Source of the DNA: Welwitschia mirabilis
Lineage: Eukaryota; Gnetophyta; Gnetopsida; Welwitschiales
Reading direction: 5' to 3'
Assembly (NCBI GenBank): GCA_051453625.1
Contig: JBOZIK010000001.1
Location: 214,073,726 to 214,137,725 of the forward strand
Length of the DNA stretch: 64,000 nt
A program made the position numbers and the translations under genes. The notes under the pieces are model-generated. The model had not been told where the DNA came from. It ran no database searches and saw nothing but the letters and a program-made list of their open reading frames with translations. Below, piece after piece: positions 44,901 to 59,879 of this stretch. The stretch's first letter is position 1, and the number at the start of each line of letters is the position of its first letter.

Positions 44901-47479
44901 CAACTTCATTAATCTTAATAACCATGAATGAAAATAATGAAAAAAATGCTTACATAATGACATGAAGTTTAAAAATTATTCCAAACTTGTTTATACCTCT
45001 CTAACATGAAGGGATTTTAAAAAAATTAATAATTAGTATTTTTAACATTATTGGGAGAAGAAAAGTAAATATAAAGTGAAATAATCTTATAATAAAATAT
45101 TTTATAAATAATTGTTAAGAGGTTATTTACTCCCTAAGCAATTTAATTTTTTTAAGTAAAGTTCTATTAAAGAAGTAGAGTGAAAAATCATATTTAGAAG
45201 AAAGGGGAATGAGAGTTCCCTAGGAGTGTACCTTTTATGATACATATCTATAGTTGATCATATTTTTCTTGATTTCATCTATAACAAGAAGCTTTATAGA
45301 ATAATTGGACTTGATAGATTTTAAATTTTAAATAAACCCACTTCAGAACATGTTTAAAGTGTAGATAGTAAATACAAATAATAAAAAACAATGTCCTACA
45401 TGAAGAATTCTACTTATAACTTTGTGGTATAACGTTTATAAGAAATTGCATTGAAGGAGTTTTGAAATAAAAAATAAGGTTGAAGTAGCTTTTTGATTTC
45501 TCATCCTTAAGAAATAGAGAAATATAATAAGATTATAGCTATAAATTTAAGCCTACGGTAAACTTTAATATCTTATTTTACTAATGCATATATTTGGATA
45601 AAATAGCAGTAATAACAAGAAATTCGAGGTTTCAAAAATTACAATTAAAAAAATGTAATAAGGGGAAATTATAGCTACTTCAAGTCAAAACCTTAGAGGA
45701 CAGTGTGATTGATCTATTTTATTCTTCTTAGGACTCTATTTTCTATTTTATCTAATTAATTCATTAATATCTTTAGTTTCTTAGCTTTATAATATTATTT
45801 TTTATCATGAATATGTTATATTTATTAATTTTATAACTCTTTAATGAAAAATGTCTTTCATTTTCTTATAAACCAAAAAAAAAAGTATCAAGAAAAGAAA
45901 ATAAAGCATTTTTATATGAGGAGAATAGATATTGTTAAAAACCTTCACCCCTATGGAGTAGATACACAACAAATATTAAGGATCTTTACTTTGATGTGGA
46001 AGGTATACACTAAATAAAAATACCTCCATGCAAATATAGTTTAATTTATTTTAAAAAAGGAAAAACAAAAAAATATCACATATATAAGATAGACATTCTA
46101 TATGATGAATATCTCCATGGTACATTTAAACTATGGGAATGAGACACTTTGTAGAAGACATTCACATTTATAGAAAATATACACATGATTAATATTTTAG
46201 ATTTATCAAAATGAAATATGTCTTTGCTATACATTACTTATAAAAACTTGGAAACCAAGCTGAAAATGCATTAGTTATATTGGTTCTAAAAATCTATAGC
46301 CTATGTAAGCATCACGTTTCATGAAAAATAAATAAATAGTATATGGAGGCATAAATATGGATATCCTTATAAGCATAGATTATTTATAGGTGAACATACC
46401 CTATACCATTGCATTCTTGATTTATTTTAGCATTAATTTACTACTTGAAATAAACTTATATTCATATCTAATGATCTATTTTACTAATGAGACAGTTGAG
46501 ATGCATAATTTTGTATATGCATGAAGGAATGGGTATGACTCTAGGAAAAAACGTTTTACTTATCATAAAACTTATAGTTCATAATTATGAATAATCTACA
46601 ATGAAAAGGTAGCTAACTAATAAAAAATACTTTACTGAATATATACATAAAATTAGATTAAATATTATCAAGGTTCAAAGTTTTAAGCAAAAAAGTCTTT
46701 AGAATGTAAAGCTATTTTTACTTAATTTGACATCTTGTTATTTTTATTTTATCTTTTAATGTAATATACTCTTATTGAGGTAATAAATGCATATTGAAGC
46801 CTTACCTTAGTGATAGCACTGTGCATGATACATCACAATGACTCTAACTCGATTCATAAAGCTAGTATGATTTATTATTTGTTTTATGATCAATTTTAAA
46901 TTATGTATGTGGTTTTAGGTTGTTACTAGTAAAATAAAAAATGCAAAAACTAAAACTATACCTCATTTCTATCAGTTTTACTATTATAAAAAACACAGTA
47001 AAAAAAATACAATATGAAATCCATCCTCAACCTATCATATCTTTTGTTTCAACTATTCATCTTATTATCTTAATTAATGGTCTATAACTGTCTTATTTTC
47101 TATAAAAATCAACTTAAGTCCTTCCTATCTCTCACTATTACTCCTTTTCATGCTAAGGCCTAACTAAGTTAAGATTAGATTGTGATTATTTTATTATCTG
47201 CACTAAGATTTATAAGTGTTTTAATCAGATTGATTGGTTCCACTTTGATGCTTTACCTATGAATATTACTATAAATTCCATAGTCTTCTCCTTAATGATT
47301 TTAATCCATCTAATCCTAGATCTACCCTCCAAGTTCTATTTAAGTAATACTATTATTACATTAACTAGTTTTCCCCACTTATAGATCTATGACTTATCAC
47401 TTGTATTTCTCTATTCTTGTTCATTTTCATAGATTTTTGATTTTTTTTATAAATTAGTGCTAGTGCCACCTTCATTAAT
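44901..47479. other. AT-rich DNA, possibly LINE 3' part at left
   Basis: The left few hundred bases may be the decayed LINE C-terminal region. The rest shows no gene, domain or repeat that I can support. Confidence 0.45.
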
Positions 47480-47634
47480 GTCATTTCCCTCTCTACACTA
47501 GTCTCACACTATCCTTCCTTCATTGGCATTATTTTTTTTCTTATTCCTACCTATACGTGTCATTACCCACTCTACACTACTTTCACACTACCTTTCCTTC
47601 ATTTGAAGTATTTTTGTCTTATTCTTACCTATAC
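47480..47634. repeat. 79-bp tandem duplication
   Basis: GTCATTTCCCTCTCTACACTA recurs as GTCATTACCCACTCTACACTA at an offset of 79 bp, together with CTTCCTTCATT and TTATTCCTACCTATAC. Confidence 0.9.
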
Positions 47635-50600
47635 CTATAGTTTCTTATTGTTCCTATTCCATCTAGTTCCATCATCTATTTTTATTTTTGAATACTCAAA
47701 AAAATCCTTAATTTTGGGGCACTCTAAAATATTTCTTACAAAGTGGGCATTTAGATATTAGTTTACCTTGCATACTATAGTATACATATGTAAGATGAAA
47801 CAGAGGGGCTAGGAATACCTTCTATAAGAGAGTAGAAAAACTTATTTTTCAATATATTTCAAAGAACTCTATGCACATGTATTCATCCTACATATAGACA
47901 AAATAGGGAAGAACTCAAAGGAAGAATAACTTAAGTGAAAACTTACAACACACGTTGAAGGTATTACCTTTGATACTAATTCTAGTTTAATTTTTTAGAG
48001 CTTAAGGTTTCAAGTATTTAAATTATAAAAACATTTGGCTTTGTATGCATTAAGAACGTATTCCTCAAATAGAGAGGGGGTCATTTCCATAAATATTTAT
48101 TTAAAAATTATCTATAATTATTTAAATTCATAATTAAAAATGTATGCTCCTCATTAGATGTTGTTAATACTTGCTTCTCCTCTCTAGCTCTTATACCTCT
48201 TATTTAAAATAATAAGAACTTTAAAATATTAAAAATTATTTTTTATGTAATTAATAAATAAAGGGGAAAAACTTAAAACCTCCACTCCCTGCTATTGTTA
48301 GTGATATTCTAAGATATGAGAATGGTAATAAACCTCTCCATGTTAAGGTTTACGATGAAAGAGTTATAGATTGTATTACTAATACATAGATCATCCACGT
48401 ATAAAGATACAATAAATCTAATTAAATCCATAAAGGATAAGTGAATACTTATAGAGATTAGAAGTAATAAGAAGTAAAATAAGAGTAAAGATTACATTCA
48501 TCTTCATTTTTTCATAGAACCATAACACTTAACCCAACTTTCTCCTAGGAAGAAAGATAGACTATACAAGTAGCCTAACATATATAGAGAAATGCACTCC
48601 AAAGGCTTTATAGGAAGATTTATAGGGACTATAGAAAGGGTAAATGAATATTTTATGATCTTCAATTAATCCTCTTTTATAAATTTCCTAGGGTCCCTTA
48701 TGTGAGAAGTTAGTCTTTTATGTGACATGTTTTTTCTTTCTTTTTCTCTTTCTTTTCTTTTTTTTCTTTCATTTATCTCTTATTTTTTATTATTTTCTTT
48801 TATGATATATGTAAATATTTTAAGTTAATTAATATTAAAGATTTTTTTAATCATATGAATTTGTGTCATGTTTTCTAAATTTATAGCTTAATTTACACAT
48901 TAGGGATAATACATAAATTGGTTTTGGTTTAAAGGGTGGTGAAAATTGGCACTATTATTCTAAATATTTATTTAAAATAATTTAAAATTTAGTCAAACTA
49001 TAATTTTTCTTTACATATGAAATTTTTTAAAGGAAATAAAATATTATGATTTGTTTAAACATTAACCTTTCAATTTGCATGATTTGAGAAATGTTTTATA
49101 ATAGATGACTATGGACCAATGATTTCTAGCACATTGGTTTACATACATTCAACTATTACTATGATACACAAATAAAGTATGTTAAAATTTTTGAATTTTC
49201 AAATATCCTTTATTATACTTTATTTTAGAAATTTACTAAAGAACTAGCAATAGTTTAGGGGTGTTTTTACACTTATATTTTAATTAATATCTAAAATTTA
49301 ATAAATTAATATATTTTTAAGACTATACATGTCATATTTTTAATTAATTTATTGTTAACCATGTTTATTCATTAAGTAGAAAAATCATTATTAAAATGAT
49401 CTAGAGTTTAATGTTTTATTTACAAGTTATTCAAAGTTGTTAAGACTTTATTAGAGTCAACCTACCCAAAGGTACAACTACTACTATTTAGACCACAGAT
49501 GCTACTAGTATTATGAATTGAAATAAATTCCACAAAGAATGATAACTAATCAGATGTTTGAATGATATATTAACTTTATAGCCTAATGCTAAACTAGCCT
49601 ATAATGTCTAAGGACTACATATTTATATCTTATCACCTAAGAAGATTTCTTGTTATTCCATATGTTAATAACAAAGACATACAAGTGGATATCGTTAGCC
49701 TAAGAAAAGCTATAAAATCATATCCCACATCATTAATTTTTTTTTTTTCTTGATTGATGCTAGGTTCTTAGAGTTCATCATCTTTAGAGTATGATCTTCC
49801 ATCATCAATTACAAGTTTTCATTTAAGATTTAAAATTATAATCACTATGATGAGGTCTTGTCTCATCATAAGGTTCTAAACATTCTTTCTTCCTACTTCT
49901 ATTATTCCATATGGAATCTTTCATGAATTTCCTCACACATGATCTACAATTTAGTAATTTTTTAGTCATTACATCATTCATGAATTCACATTAGTCTATG
50001 ATTGAATTTATGTTTCTTTTCTATATCTAATTCAATTAAGATTATTAGTGCTGTAATATTATTTATGAATGTTCCTTCATACTTATTTCATAGAATTATT
50101 CTTTTAGTGTTTTATGGGATCTAGATAATTGATAATTAGTAGGTGATATCTTTCATGCTATTCTGGTTTTTTTCCTACATTTAATTATAAGATGTAATAA
50201 TTCCATTACTTATGTTTTTTAACATTCATAATCTATAGTAAAATAATTTATTATTTATCTATAAAGCCAAATTGTACTTAGTAAATTATCTCTTTTTTAG
50301 CTAAGGTTTACATATGGATTACTATATGAATAGTTATTTTTAATTTCTAGGATAAGACATCAAATTAATTAATTACTTTCTTTAATTACTTTATAAACCC
50401 TTCTTGTACTTGAACTTACCTTTAAAACCTTTACCAATTCTTGTAAGCTTTGAAATACCTCTATTGTCTTAATGAGAAAATAATAATTAAGGTTCTTTAG
50501 ACAATAATAAAAGTCCTAGTTTCCTATTTTAAAATGCCTAATTATATATGAACCACTAGTTCACATCTTCCATAGATCATAATATGTTACATAAATTAAT

Positions 50601-53600
50601 GTGTAGTGGTTTGTTAATGCAATGTTATGGCAAGTATCACATCAGCCTCTAAAGTAGAATATTGAAATCTTAAGCGTGACAACGTACACTTAAGTGTATT
50701 GTAATAATTTCTAGTGAAACATAACCCACATAGCTTTATACTATTGGTAGGGTTAATTTTATTTAACTATAATTAAACTAAGTTGGTAAAAGTTTAGACT
50801 TAATTTAAGTTAACCTTAAATAAGTAAATAATTATCAACTATAGTTAAGTTAGATTTAATCAAAGGTAACATAACCTTAATTTTTTCTTATGAACAGGGG
50901 TATGATCCTCCATTTCACATGCATTTTATGTGTGTCTAAAAGGTATGTTTTTTATTTTATTCTTTCTTTATCTTTTTCTCTTTTATTCTTTTATTCTATA
51001 TAACCTACTTTTTATTGTTTTAGTATGGCTTTCTTCTTTCTATAACTTATTTAAGCACCCCATAAATTCTAGCTTATTTAGAGTTCTTACTTTTCCTATT
51101 CAACTTATGGTTCAAAACTTATTTCTTCACATTTCTTATAATTCGATAATCAATAGGACTATAGAGTTGGATATTCAAATTTGTAGTGATAAAGAGGCTT
51201 CCTCCTGAATCGTATCCCATAATTTTCTTGATTTATGTGACTTCCCTTTATTTCATCTTTATGATTCCATTATTACTTATATTCTTCCTGTTATTATACT
51301 TCTTACAATATGTGGGTAGAGACACTACTTATGTTATACATGACATCATCTTATTATAGTTGATTGTGTTTAGTTTGCATTTGGTTAAGTTGGGGAAGTA
51401 ACATATACAACAATCATTCCATAATGAGGATGAATTTAGAGACTTTATAAATGTTTAACTTGATTATTTCATCATTACTATGGAAGTGGATTCTCACTAA
51501 CATGAAATTTTAAATTTAAACTTCGTTAATTGTTACTTTTCTACTTATGGATAATTTATTACTAGTAGGGATTTTATCCATGATAAGGTTAGTAAATTTT
51601 CCATTTATTTAATTTAATTTATTTGTTTTATGATTGTAAGTATGTATTTTAATTGTGCTTCTACCATTTGTAATTTTATCATCTACCAACTTAACTAGTA
51701 GAAACAAGATAAACAAAGGAAAACCTATATTTTTGAGTACATTATTTTGGGTCTTTACTATGCTTGGATAGGGATTGATACTATTTAGATGGTTAATAGT
51801 GTTTTCATAAATTCCTCCTTCTTTGTCAATTAAAATGTAGTTATTTTCTATCATTTTCTTAATTTCCATTCATCTAGCACACTCAAGGGTAAAAATTCAA
51901 AGGAATTTCCTTAATAGTATTTTTCTTACCTCTATAAAGGTGGGTATCTAATGGATTTCAATTTATTTTTATTAATGTATTTGGATCATTTTCCTTCTTT
52001 TCCCCTTATATAGATGAATATGAATTAAGGCTAAAATTCAAAGGATTCCACCTCTTGTCAAAAGAAGATGAAGGTGTTTACCCTTCTCCCTCTTATGAGA
52101 ATATGGAGGAAGATGCCCATTAGCTGAAAGCATCACATATGCATTTAATGAGTATGATTTTACATGATTTTAAAGAAACATTTTACTAGGTTATCTTCAT
52201 TAATTTATTTCTTGGTTAATATTATCATGTATATTTTATGTGAGGCTCACATCTTAATCCATAACTTATTGAGGATGAGGTAAAAATCACACACCTATAA
52301 GTCCCAAAAAAAGAGAGTTTAAAGTAAGTATGAAAAAAATGCAATTATCATAAGTGATCCACTTCATTTTGTTTTACTAAAACCTAGTTTCAAAGAGTAT
52401 ATTTTTAGTTTACTTTCTAGGATAGTAAAAACTTTGTTCGTAATGAACCAAGAGGAATGGTCCTATTCAATTTTCTACTTCTAGACTCTAAGGTAGATGG
52501 TTGCAATATTTTATCTTAATCTTCTGAATATTTATGTTATCTATCCTACTATTGTAATTCATTATTAATAATTCTAGTGTAATATTATTTAGTGTAGTGA
52601 ATATTCCCTCTATAGTAAAGGCTATTGGACTAAGAATCCAAGATCTTAGGACTATCTTTAGTTGTATCATGCCTTGAAGAATGCATTGGATACACATGCA
52701 ACTCATTCTTTGCATCCAGATAACATGTACTACCATTATCACTTTAAGATGATTAACATTCCTTGTAACATTGAGTGTAGTCAAGTTGAATTCCTTACAC
52801 CCTATTACCCATTTTAGAGAGAGCAGATTTTACATGCTTGGAATCTTTATTATCTTCTTAATTCTTTAGAATCTTTTTTTACATGACTTAACATGGGAAT
52901 GAGTAAGAGAAAATGAAAAATGGAATCATCCAAATATTGTAGGTAAAATAATTTTATGGCTTTTTATTCTTTTTTTGTATATTCTTGTTAACTTTTATAC
53001 ATGTTAACAAAGTGTGCTTACCTTTAAAATATGATGAAGAATATACATCTTTAAAAGAAGAAGATGCAATTTCATTCTCGTCATATGGTAGCCTTAAATT
53101 ATTAAGTTGTTGAGATAGAAGCAAAATCAAATAAGAGTAATAAGATAACATAAACTAGTTCTAATCATCTTGTTCTTTAGATTGATGAAATATTCATTAT
53201 GCACTATGACATAGAACTATCTAGGATGCACCTTATTATCACAGTTGTGGATTATAGTAAGCTTCATATGAAGCTTTATAGGAGTCCATATGTAATCTTC
53301 AATTTTGAATTTATGGCTACCTCTTCATTTGTAGATATAGAATTAGTTTTAATTTCACCCATGCCACTAATGCAACCCTTAGATATGGTACTTCAAGATC
53401 CTATCTAGTTGATGAATCCTTTGTGAGTAAGAAGCACGAGCTATTAAGTGTTGAGAATTTCTTTCCTCCAAAGAATGCATGACTTACTTATTTTTTCTCC
53501 TTAGCATAGTTTTCATGCATTAGGGATGAGGTTTTTTAAACTTCATTAAATGGATTTATCATTTTTTGAAATATGTATAAATAATCTAAGATCTCTCTCT

Positions 53601-54672
53601 TTTATTTTTCCCTAAGTAGTAGTTTACTACTTTAATATTCCTTTAATACTAGTTGTAATATACCTTTTAATAACTTTTGAATTGAATAAAAGAGTTAAAT
53701 TCTATAAATAAATATATTCCTTGGTAAATAGTTTTATAAAACCATTATTAATAATTAACTTAGAAGAACCATAATTATGTTATATTCAAAAGTATTTATA
53801 TATTTACTTGATTAAAGATATATATATATATATTGGATTAATGGTCAAAAGTAAAGATGCATACTATCATCTTAGCCTCCCTTCTAAGATCATTAGGAAT
53901 TGACCAATATGTTCATGCATTATTTTGATAAAGCTTATCCATCCTAACCTAATACCAATGATCTATCTTATCAAAGGACATTACCAAAGATCACAACTTC
54001 ACATTTTCAAATAGTTAACTTAATCATTGATTATCATATACATAATAAATAAATAATCCTTTTTAATCCTATTATTAAAATAAAATTTGAAACATCATAT
54101 AAAGTGATTTACTTATTTATTAAAATAAGGATGATGATGATATAAAATGAGTAATTAGAATGAAACCAAAATATAAACTTAGAGGAAATGTGTGAGAATC
54201 ATATGTACCTTACAAAATAAATCTCAGATGATGAAAAGAAATCTTAAAAAATGAAAATTATCCCTATATAAATTTTATTATATTATAAAAAAATTCATAA
54301 ATCATTAGCAAAAGATAAATATATAAGTGATTTTTATTCTATCTCCTAAAAACTATGATTTTAACTTTAATGCTATAATTGAGAAAATATCTTATGATAA
54401 TCTTATTAAAAAAATTATACTATAATTATTTTTTAATGAATATGAAAAATTTTTGAACTTTTTGAGAAATGATAAAAAGTAAAAGCATATTAATATTAAT
54501 ATAGTTTTCAATTTTTTTTTGTGTATGTATCTATATATATAAAGATTTTACATTGTGGCTTAGTGTTGTAGGAAATTATATTTTTGTTTTTTAATGGAAA
54601 ATAATATTAAAACTATTACCATATATACATTTATATAGAATACTAGTTCATATTTTTTTGGAGTAATTCTAG
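47635..54672. other. 7 kb AT-rich DNA without recognisable genes
   Basis: Short frames, for example 50930-51208, 53199-53408 and 52488-52784 minus, show no known domain. Pyrimidine tracts occur at 48725-48790. The part around 53560-53700 has the look of an LTR or transcript 3' end (AATAAA at 53685). A short (AT)8 run lies at 53818-53833. Nothing firmer can be said. Confidence 0.5.
53685..53690 (+). promoter_or_regulatory. AATAAA polyadenylation-like signal
   Basis: AATAAA follows a T-rich stretch with repeated TTTAATA motifs (53631-53670). It is very common by chance in AT-rich DNA and no transcript is known here. Confidence 0.2.
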
Positions 54673-54682
54673 NNNNNNNNNN
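54673..54682. other. Assembly gap, 10 N
   Basis: A short run of Ns. Confidence 0.99.
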
Positions 54683-57600
54683 CATAAATTCTTGTGACAT
54701 TAGGGCCTATGCAAATGTATGATGAGTAATGTGCAACATTTCATCTATTCCCCTACCTTCATAGGGATTTCATCTTAGGACTATGGGTTTATATTTCCCT
54801 TGACATTACAATGAGGGTGAGTTGTCTTGGAAAATACTAACTCATATCAAATATCCATAAGAATAATAACTAAATTAATTCTAACAAAGTAAATTATTAA
54901 CTCTATTAGTTACTATATAGAGAAGATGTAGATTGGTATAGTTTAGGAAGATCATAAACCACTAGATATGGTTACATAATGGAATTTTTCTAGATTATAA
55001 TGTTAGTGATATTTATATATCTCTCAAGGAAGTTTACCAACAATGAAATTTCCTAAGAGATGATACTTTATCATAAAAAACAATTTATAAATTATGAAAG
55101 ATTATTACACCATTTAGAGTGATATTTTTTTCCTTTAGTTTTTTTAACTTCTAAGGGCCTCTTCTTAGCCCTTACTTGATTTCTCTTAGGTTCTCTTAAT
55201 ACACTATGGGAAAAAAAACTTCTAAGAATTTTTTTTAGGAATCATAAGATTGTCACATATACTTAGGAGTCCTTAAAAAGAGGGTTTAAAAGGAAATTTG
55301 TTTTAATTAAAGTAGTTATTTTTTATATAGAATAATTTAACTTCATTAGAGTTTTATTCTTAAGAGATTTTTTAGAAATATGATTTTATTTTGCATCTAG
55401 AAGTTGTAACATTTGGAGATTTCTCTAATAAAACTATGTGTTTTATTCATTTAAATACAAATGTTTGTCTCTTTCTGATATCTTTCTTTTATTTCATTTT
55501 CCTTGTCAAAAACATTCTCTTTAGGCTTTTGAAATGTATGATAGTTGATTAAGAAAAATAAAATATGGTATGTCCATTCATTTCTCATATTATTCTAATG
55601 TATGATCTTATTTAGTTTTGAAAGAATAGAAAAATTATGTTTTTTTGAAAAATAACTTAGTCCAAAATCACTCTTTTTCATTTCATGTTTTTTTCTTCTA
55701 TCTCTTCACTTGATGTATTTTATCTTTTCATTCCTTTTTTTTTAGTTTTATGTTTTTTTGTTTTTTTTTGTTTTTTTCCTTTATGTTATCTTCTCTGCAT
55801 CACATATTTAAGTAATTTCTCTATGTGTTTACATTTCTTTCTTTACATTAGTTCTTTTATATGATTTTTTATACATTACAAATAAAATTAGATTAAAACA
55901 TAAATTTTATAGTTTATAATGATAGTATAACATCTAACATAATTAAACCCTTAAAATATGTAGACTTTAATTTTTATTACTAATTAATAAAGAAACCATT
56001 CAATTATAGGAATTAAACTCAACTCTTACAAAATCATAAGAATTAAAAAAGAGCACTACTTCCTCCTTAACAAATAAGGGAATGATCAAGATGTATGACA
56101 TATTCCTACTAACTATATTATTTATTAAAATTATTATTTAATTATTACTTTAATAAATATTTCTAATAATTAAAAATCTGAAGACATGTTTTTAATTACT
56201 ATTCTACATTCACTTACATTAAAAATCCTAGCATAGGAATTAAAATACACATTTAAATTATAATTAAAACTTTAAAATATTACTTTAAATAATTATTATA
56301 GCATAAGAACTATAATTATTATAAGAAACCATTTATAATGACATACTTAGAAGAAATGATGTTAGCACAGTGATTACATTATCATATTTGTACAATAATG
56401 TAGTTTTGAACTTTTCATAAAGACTTCTAATTCTAATATGTGATGGATTACCTTAGGGTTCAGAAATTGAAATGTATATAATAATACATTTTAAGCAAAT
56501 AGAAGAGGTTTACTAAATAAATAAACATGAAATATAGGTAACTCATTCTACCCATTTAGGATTGTAAAAACCCTAACCTAATAAAGGATTTTTACATAAT
56601 ATTAAAAGAATAAAATATTGTAAATGCTATCATAAACTTTGATAATATAAATCACACCACATATTGTTATATCCATTAATCATGCTCTATATGCCATGGA
56701 TTAGGCCATTCTTACCAATACAATAACTAATCCCAGTCATGGATAGAAACACATATTTCATTATTAAAATGAGTATCTTCATCATATTATTATTGAATTT
56801 ATATTGAATTGAAAATTCCATTGATAAGGCTTTATGTACCATGTGGAAGGTCATCCACACTCACATCACCACACAAGCCAATGGTGGACACATTTTTAAT
56901 GATATTCTAACCATGAAAAGAATTTAAACCTTTTAAATAATAATATTTCTATAATAGTAAGCTTAAAAGACATAGAAATAAGACTTTAAAATAACTTAAA
57001 TTGTAAATAACAAAAGGGAAATATAAAACCTAGAAGTTTCTTACAATGGATAGTTAGGTATTGCAATGTTAATTCTAAAAACTATTTAGACTAGGTTGCA
57101 ATAATAAATGGTTTTATTAGGACATTTATTTATAGGAAAGTGCATCCTAAGATTTTAATAATAAGAAGATAGATAATAAAATATGACCACTATAATATCA
57201 ATTTTTGACTTTTTATATTATGTCCTATTTGGAATCTCCATCCGTAAAATTATAGCCATTCAACATCAAATAATTATAATTGTAAAATTAAAATAAAATA
57301 ACATTATATTATGGTGATCTTAACTTAGAATAAAATATATTTAGAAGTAATAATTATGATAGCCCTAAATTCATATCAATTCTACGTAAAATATAAGAAA
57401 TGTTATTTTTTTAATCATATTATAAGGCAAGGTCCTTTAGTTCTTGAAAAGAAATCAATGGAGAAGAAAGACTATTTTGAGGGTTTTGCAAGAACAAATT
57501 ATAGAAATGCTTTTGATGATGTTGTACTTAATGATTTATTTGAATCTTTATTCAAGATTATTTCCCCTAAAAAAAGTCAACATCCTTGAGTAAATATTCA

Positions 57601-58906
57601 AATAAATCATTAATTTATTTAAAAAAAAACCTCTCCCTATATTTTCTTATAGTCCATGGCTAATACTTCCTAAACAAAACATTTTACAATTACACTAAAT
57701 GCAATTTTTATATGAATAGGAATTACAGTTTTGCATGCTTAATATTTTTTAAATATTTGTTGCTATTATATACTTTTAGATCCATTTGTGCTTACTACTA
57801 TATTAATAATCAGAGTTCTTAATAATTTATAGGTTATACTTATTATTCATAAATGGATATCAAATTTCAATCTAAATTTAGTTGAGGATTTCAAAATTCA
57901 TTATTAACTCAATCTACAAAACCTTCTACTCATTTTTTAAATGGTTGAATGAGATACTATTACTAGTATGGATTTGTTTATGACATCAAGAAGTACTTAA
58001 TTACATAATAACACTCACTATACATGTTACTTTTTAAAGATTAGTTTGTAGCATAAAAAGAAGGAAATAAAACTTATGATGGATAATACAACTTATGTTC
58101 AATAAGTTGTATATTATAATATGGTAAGGTATAATACCCAGATTTCTATAGTTGAAAAATTCAAACTCGCTTTGCAATGAAAAAGTAACTTTCAACTTTT
58201 TCAAACTAGAAAACATTACTTTTAAAAATGTAACAATCAACTTTTTTACAACAAAAAAACCTTACTTTTCTTTATATGACCCTCTTTTTTATGAAGCATT
58301 AAATGTTTCTTCTTTTAAAATTAATCTACTATAATAATGATTAATTTAAAAATAATTAAAATTATGATATAATAATACTTCTATAAAATTAATAATTATT
58401 ATAACAAGTTATAGGTAAACTAATAATATCAAAAATTCTACAATTCTAAATATAATAGTTTTTAATAAGAAAATCAAAATTTGTCACTTCTACTATTACA
58501 AATTCAAGCAGGTATAATTAAGAATACACATGATTTAGTTTGGAAAGTATTCTCAAGATCATGATAATTACATCACTAAAACTTCAACATTCACAAAGAA
58601 CTACAAGTTCCACTCCAAGATAAATTTTTCAACGTAAACTAGAATAATGATTTCTATTTCTCGATGCCCTTTTCAACATTTAAGCTCTAATTTTTTCACC
58701 TATTTACACAAGAAATATGGAGTAAGAATCATGAAATTGTCATAGATTCTAATATGGTCTAGCCAAGGCAAGGTAAAAATTTGAAGAAATCCATGTATCA
58801 AGATGAATATTGGAAAAGTTCAAGTCTCAAGATAGTTAAAGAGATATTTAAAAATTTTAACTATGATCTTAGAAAAATGATATAAGAAATAAATAGTTTT
58901 ACAATA

Positions 58907-58911
<5 letters not shown>
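54683..58911. other. AT-rich DNA without recognisable genes
   Basis: T-rich runs at 55735-55790 and many long A/T stretches are present. A CACTATGGGAAAA motif at 55202 was considered and rejected as a transposon end. The only frame with a protein-like composition is at 57356-57589. Confidence 0.5.
57356..57589 (+). CDS. Hypothetical 77-codon ORF, possibly a remnant
   Basis: I do not recognise it. The first 25 codons are the usual K/Y/F/N mix of AT-rich chance frames, but the rest is rich in charged residues and balanced in composition (GPLVLEKKSMEKKDYFEGF, then NDLFESLFKI). This is unlike neighbouring chance frames and suggests a fragment of a once-real protein, perhaps from a transposon. 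No upstream promoter or splice context was identified. Confidence 0.2.
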   Translation: MIALNSYQFYVKYKKCYFFNHIIRQGPLVLEKKSMEKKDYFEGFARTNYRNAFDDVVLNDLFESLFKIISPKKSQHP

Positions 58912-58954
<43 letters not shown>

Positions 58955-58978
58955 GTATGTATGTATGTATGTATGTAT
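58912..58978. repeat. (TA)n-(TATG)n microsatellite
   Basis: A TA run of about 41 bases (58912-58952) is followed by CTG and about 23 bases of TATG repeats. Confidence 0.98.
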
Positions 58979-59091
58979 TACTTAACTTTATTTTGATATA
59001 GATACATAAAATTTATCAAATAGGTTTAAAAGTTGGCTTAGTCCCATAAATGGAGTATGTTTCCACAATAGAACTTGGATGCATTAATGTG

Positions 59092-59191
59092 NNNNNNNNN
59101 NNNNNNNNNNNNNNNNNNNNNNNNNNNNNNNNNNNNNNNNNNNNNNNNNNNNNNNNNNNNNNNNNNNNNNNNNNNNNNNNNNNNNNNNNNN
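59092..59191. other. Assembly gap, 100 N
   Basis: Unsequenced bases. Reading frames that cross it are artefacts. Confidence 0.99.
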
Positions 59192-59879
59192 AATTCCTTA
59201 TCAAAATAAGATATCATAAAAATGATAAAAATTATGTTAAAAGGTTTTTATGAGAAAATCTAATCCAACATCTGAATCTGTTCTAGTCCACTTCATGTTT
59301 TTAACTTCTGCATCATTCTCCTTATTAAGGAGGTAACTATGATGTAAGGATGTCAAATTCTCTTTCCTATTCTCTTCTACTTAAAAATTTTCTTTAAAAC
59401 CACTAAAAGTAACTAATTCATAACTGTTGTAGGCACATTTAAACTTGATAGAGGTAGAATAAAAGAAGAAATACAAAATGATGGATTACCATAATTTTAC
59501 TCACTAAAGAAGGCCATATATTATCAGCAATCTAATCTGAGTCAAAAGGAAGATTAAGATAGGTATCAGGAAATGTGGCTTATTAGCTCTATAAAACTTG
59601 ATAGACATCCTAAGTGGATAGGATAATATGCTTATAAAAATTACCAAAACCATAAAGACGATAACCAAATAACTACCACCAATAACTTGCAACCCTTCTC
59701 TATTGAGAGGATCTAAAAAGCTCTAAACTATCTTAATCTTAAGATTTTCTTAGACTTTCTTTTTCACCAAGATTTGCCATTCAAGGATCTAAGGGGAAAA
59801 AAGGAAAAAGTAAAAAAAAAAAAGAAAAAAAAGAAAAGAAAAAAAAAATCCAAATCTTCAAGGTTGAACCAAAGAATCC
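59192..59879. other. AT-rich DNA next to minus-strand gypsy remnant
   Basis: It may hold more of the decayed element downstream on the minus strand; a 62-codon hydrophobic frame at 59504-59692 is not recognised. A purine tract of A and G lies at 59795-59850. Confidence 0.4.

Noticed and set aside
55202-55220. CACTATGGGAAAAAAAA as a transposon terminus
   Set aside because: It lacks the subterminal repeats and no inverted partner was found. The match to a CACTA end is only five bases plus an A run.
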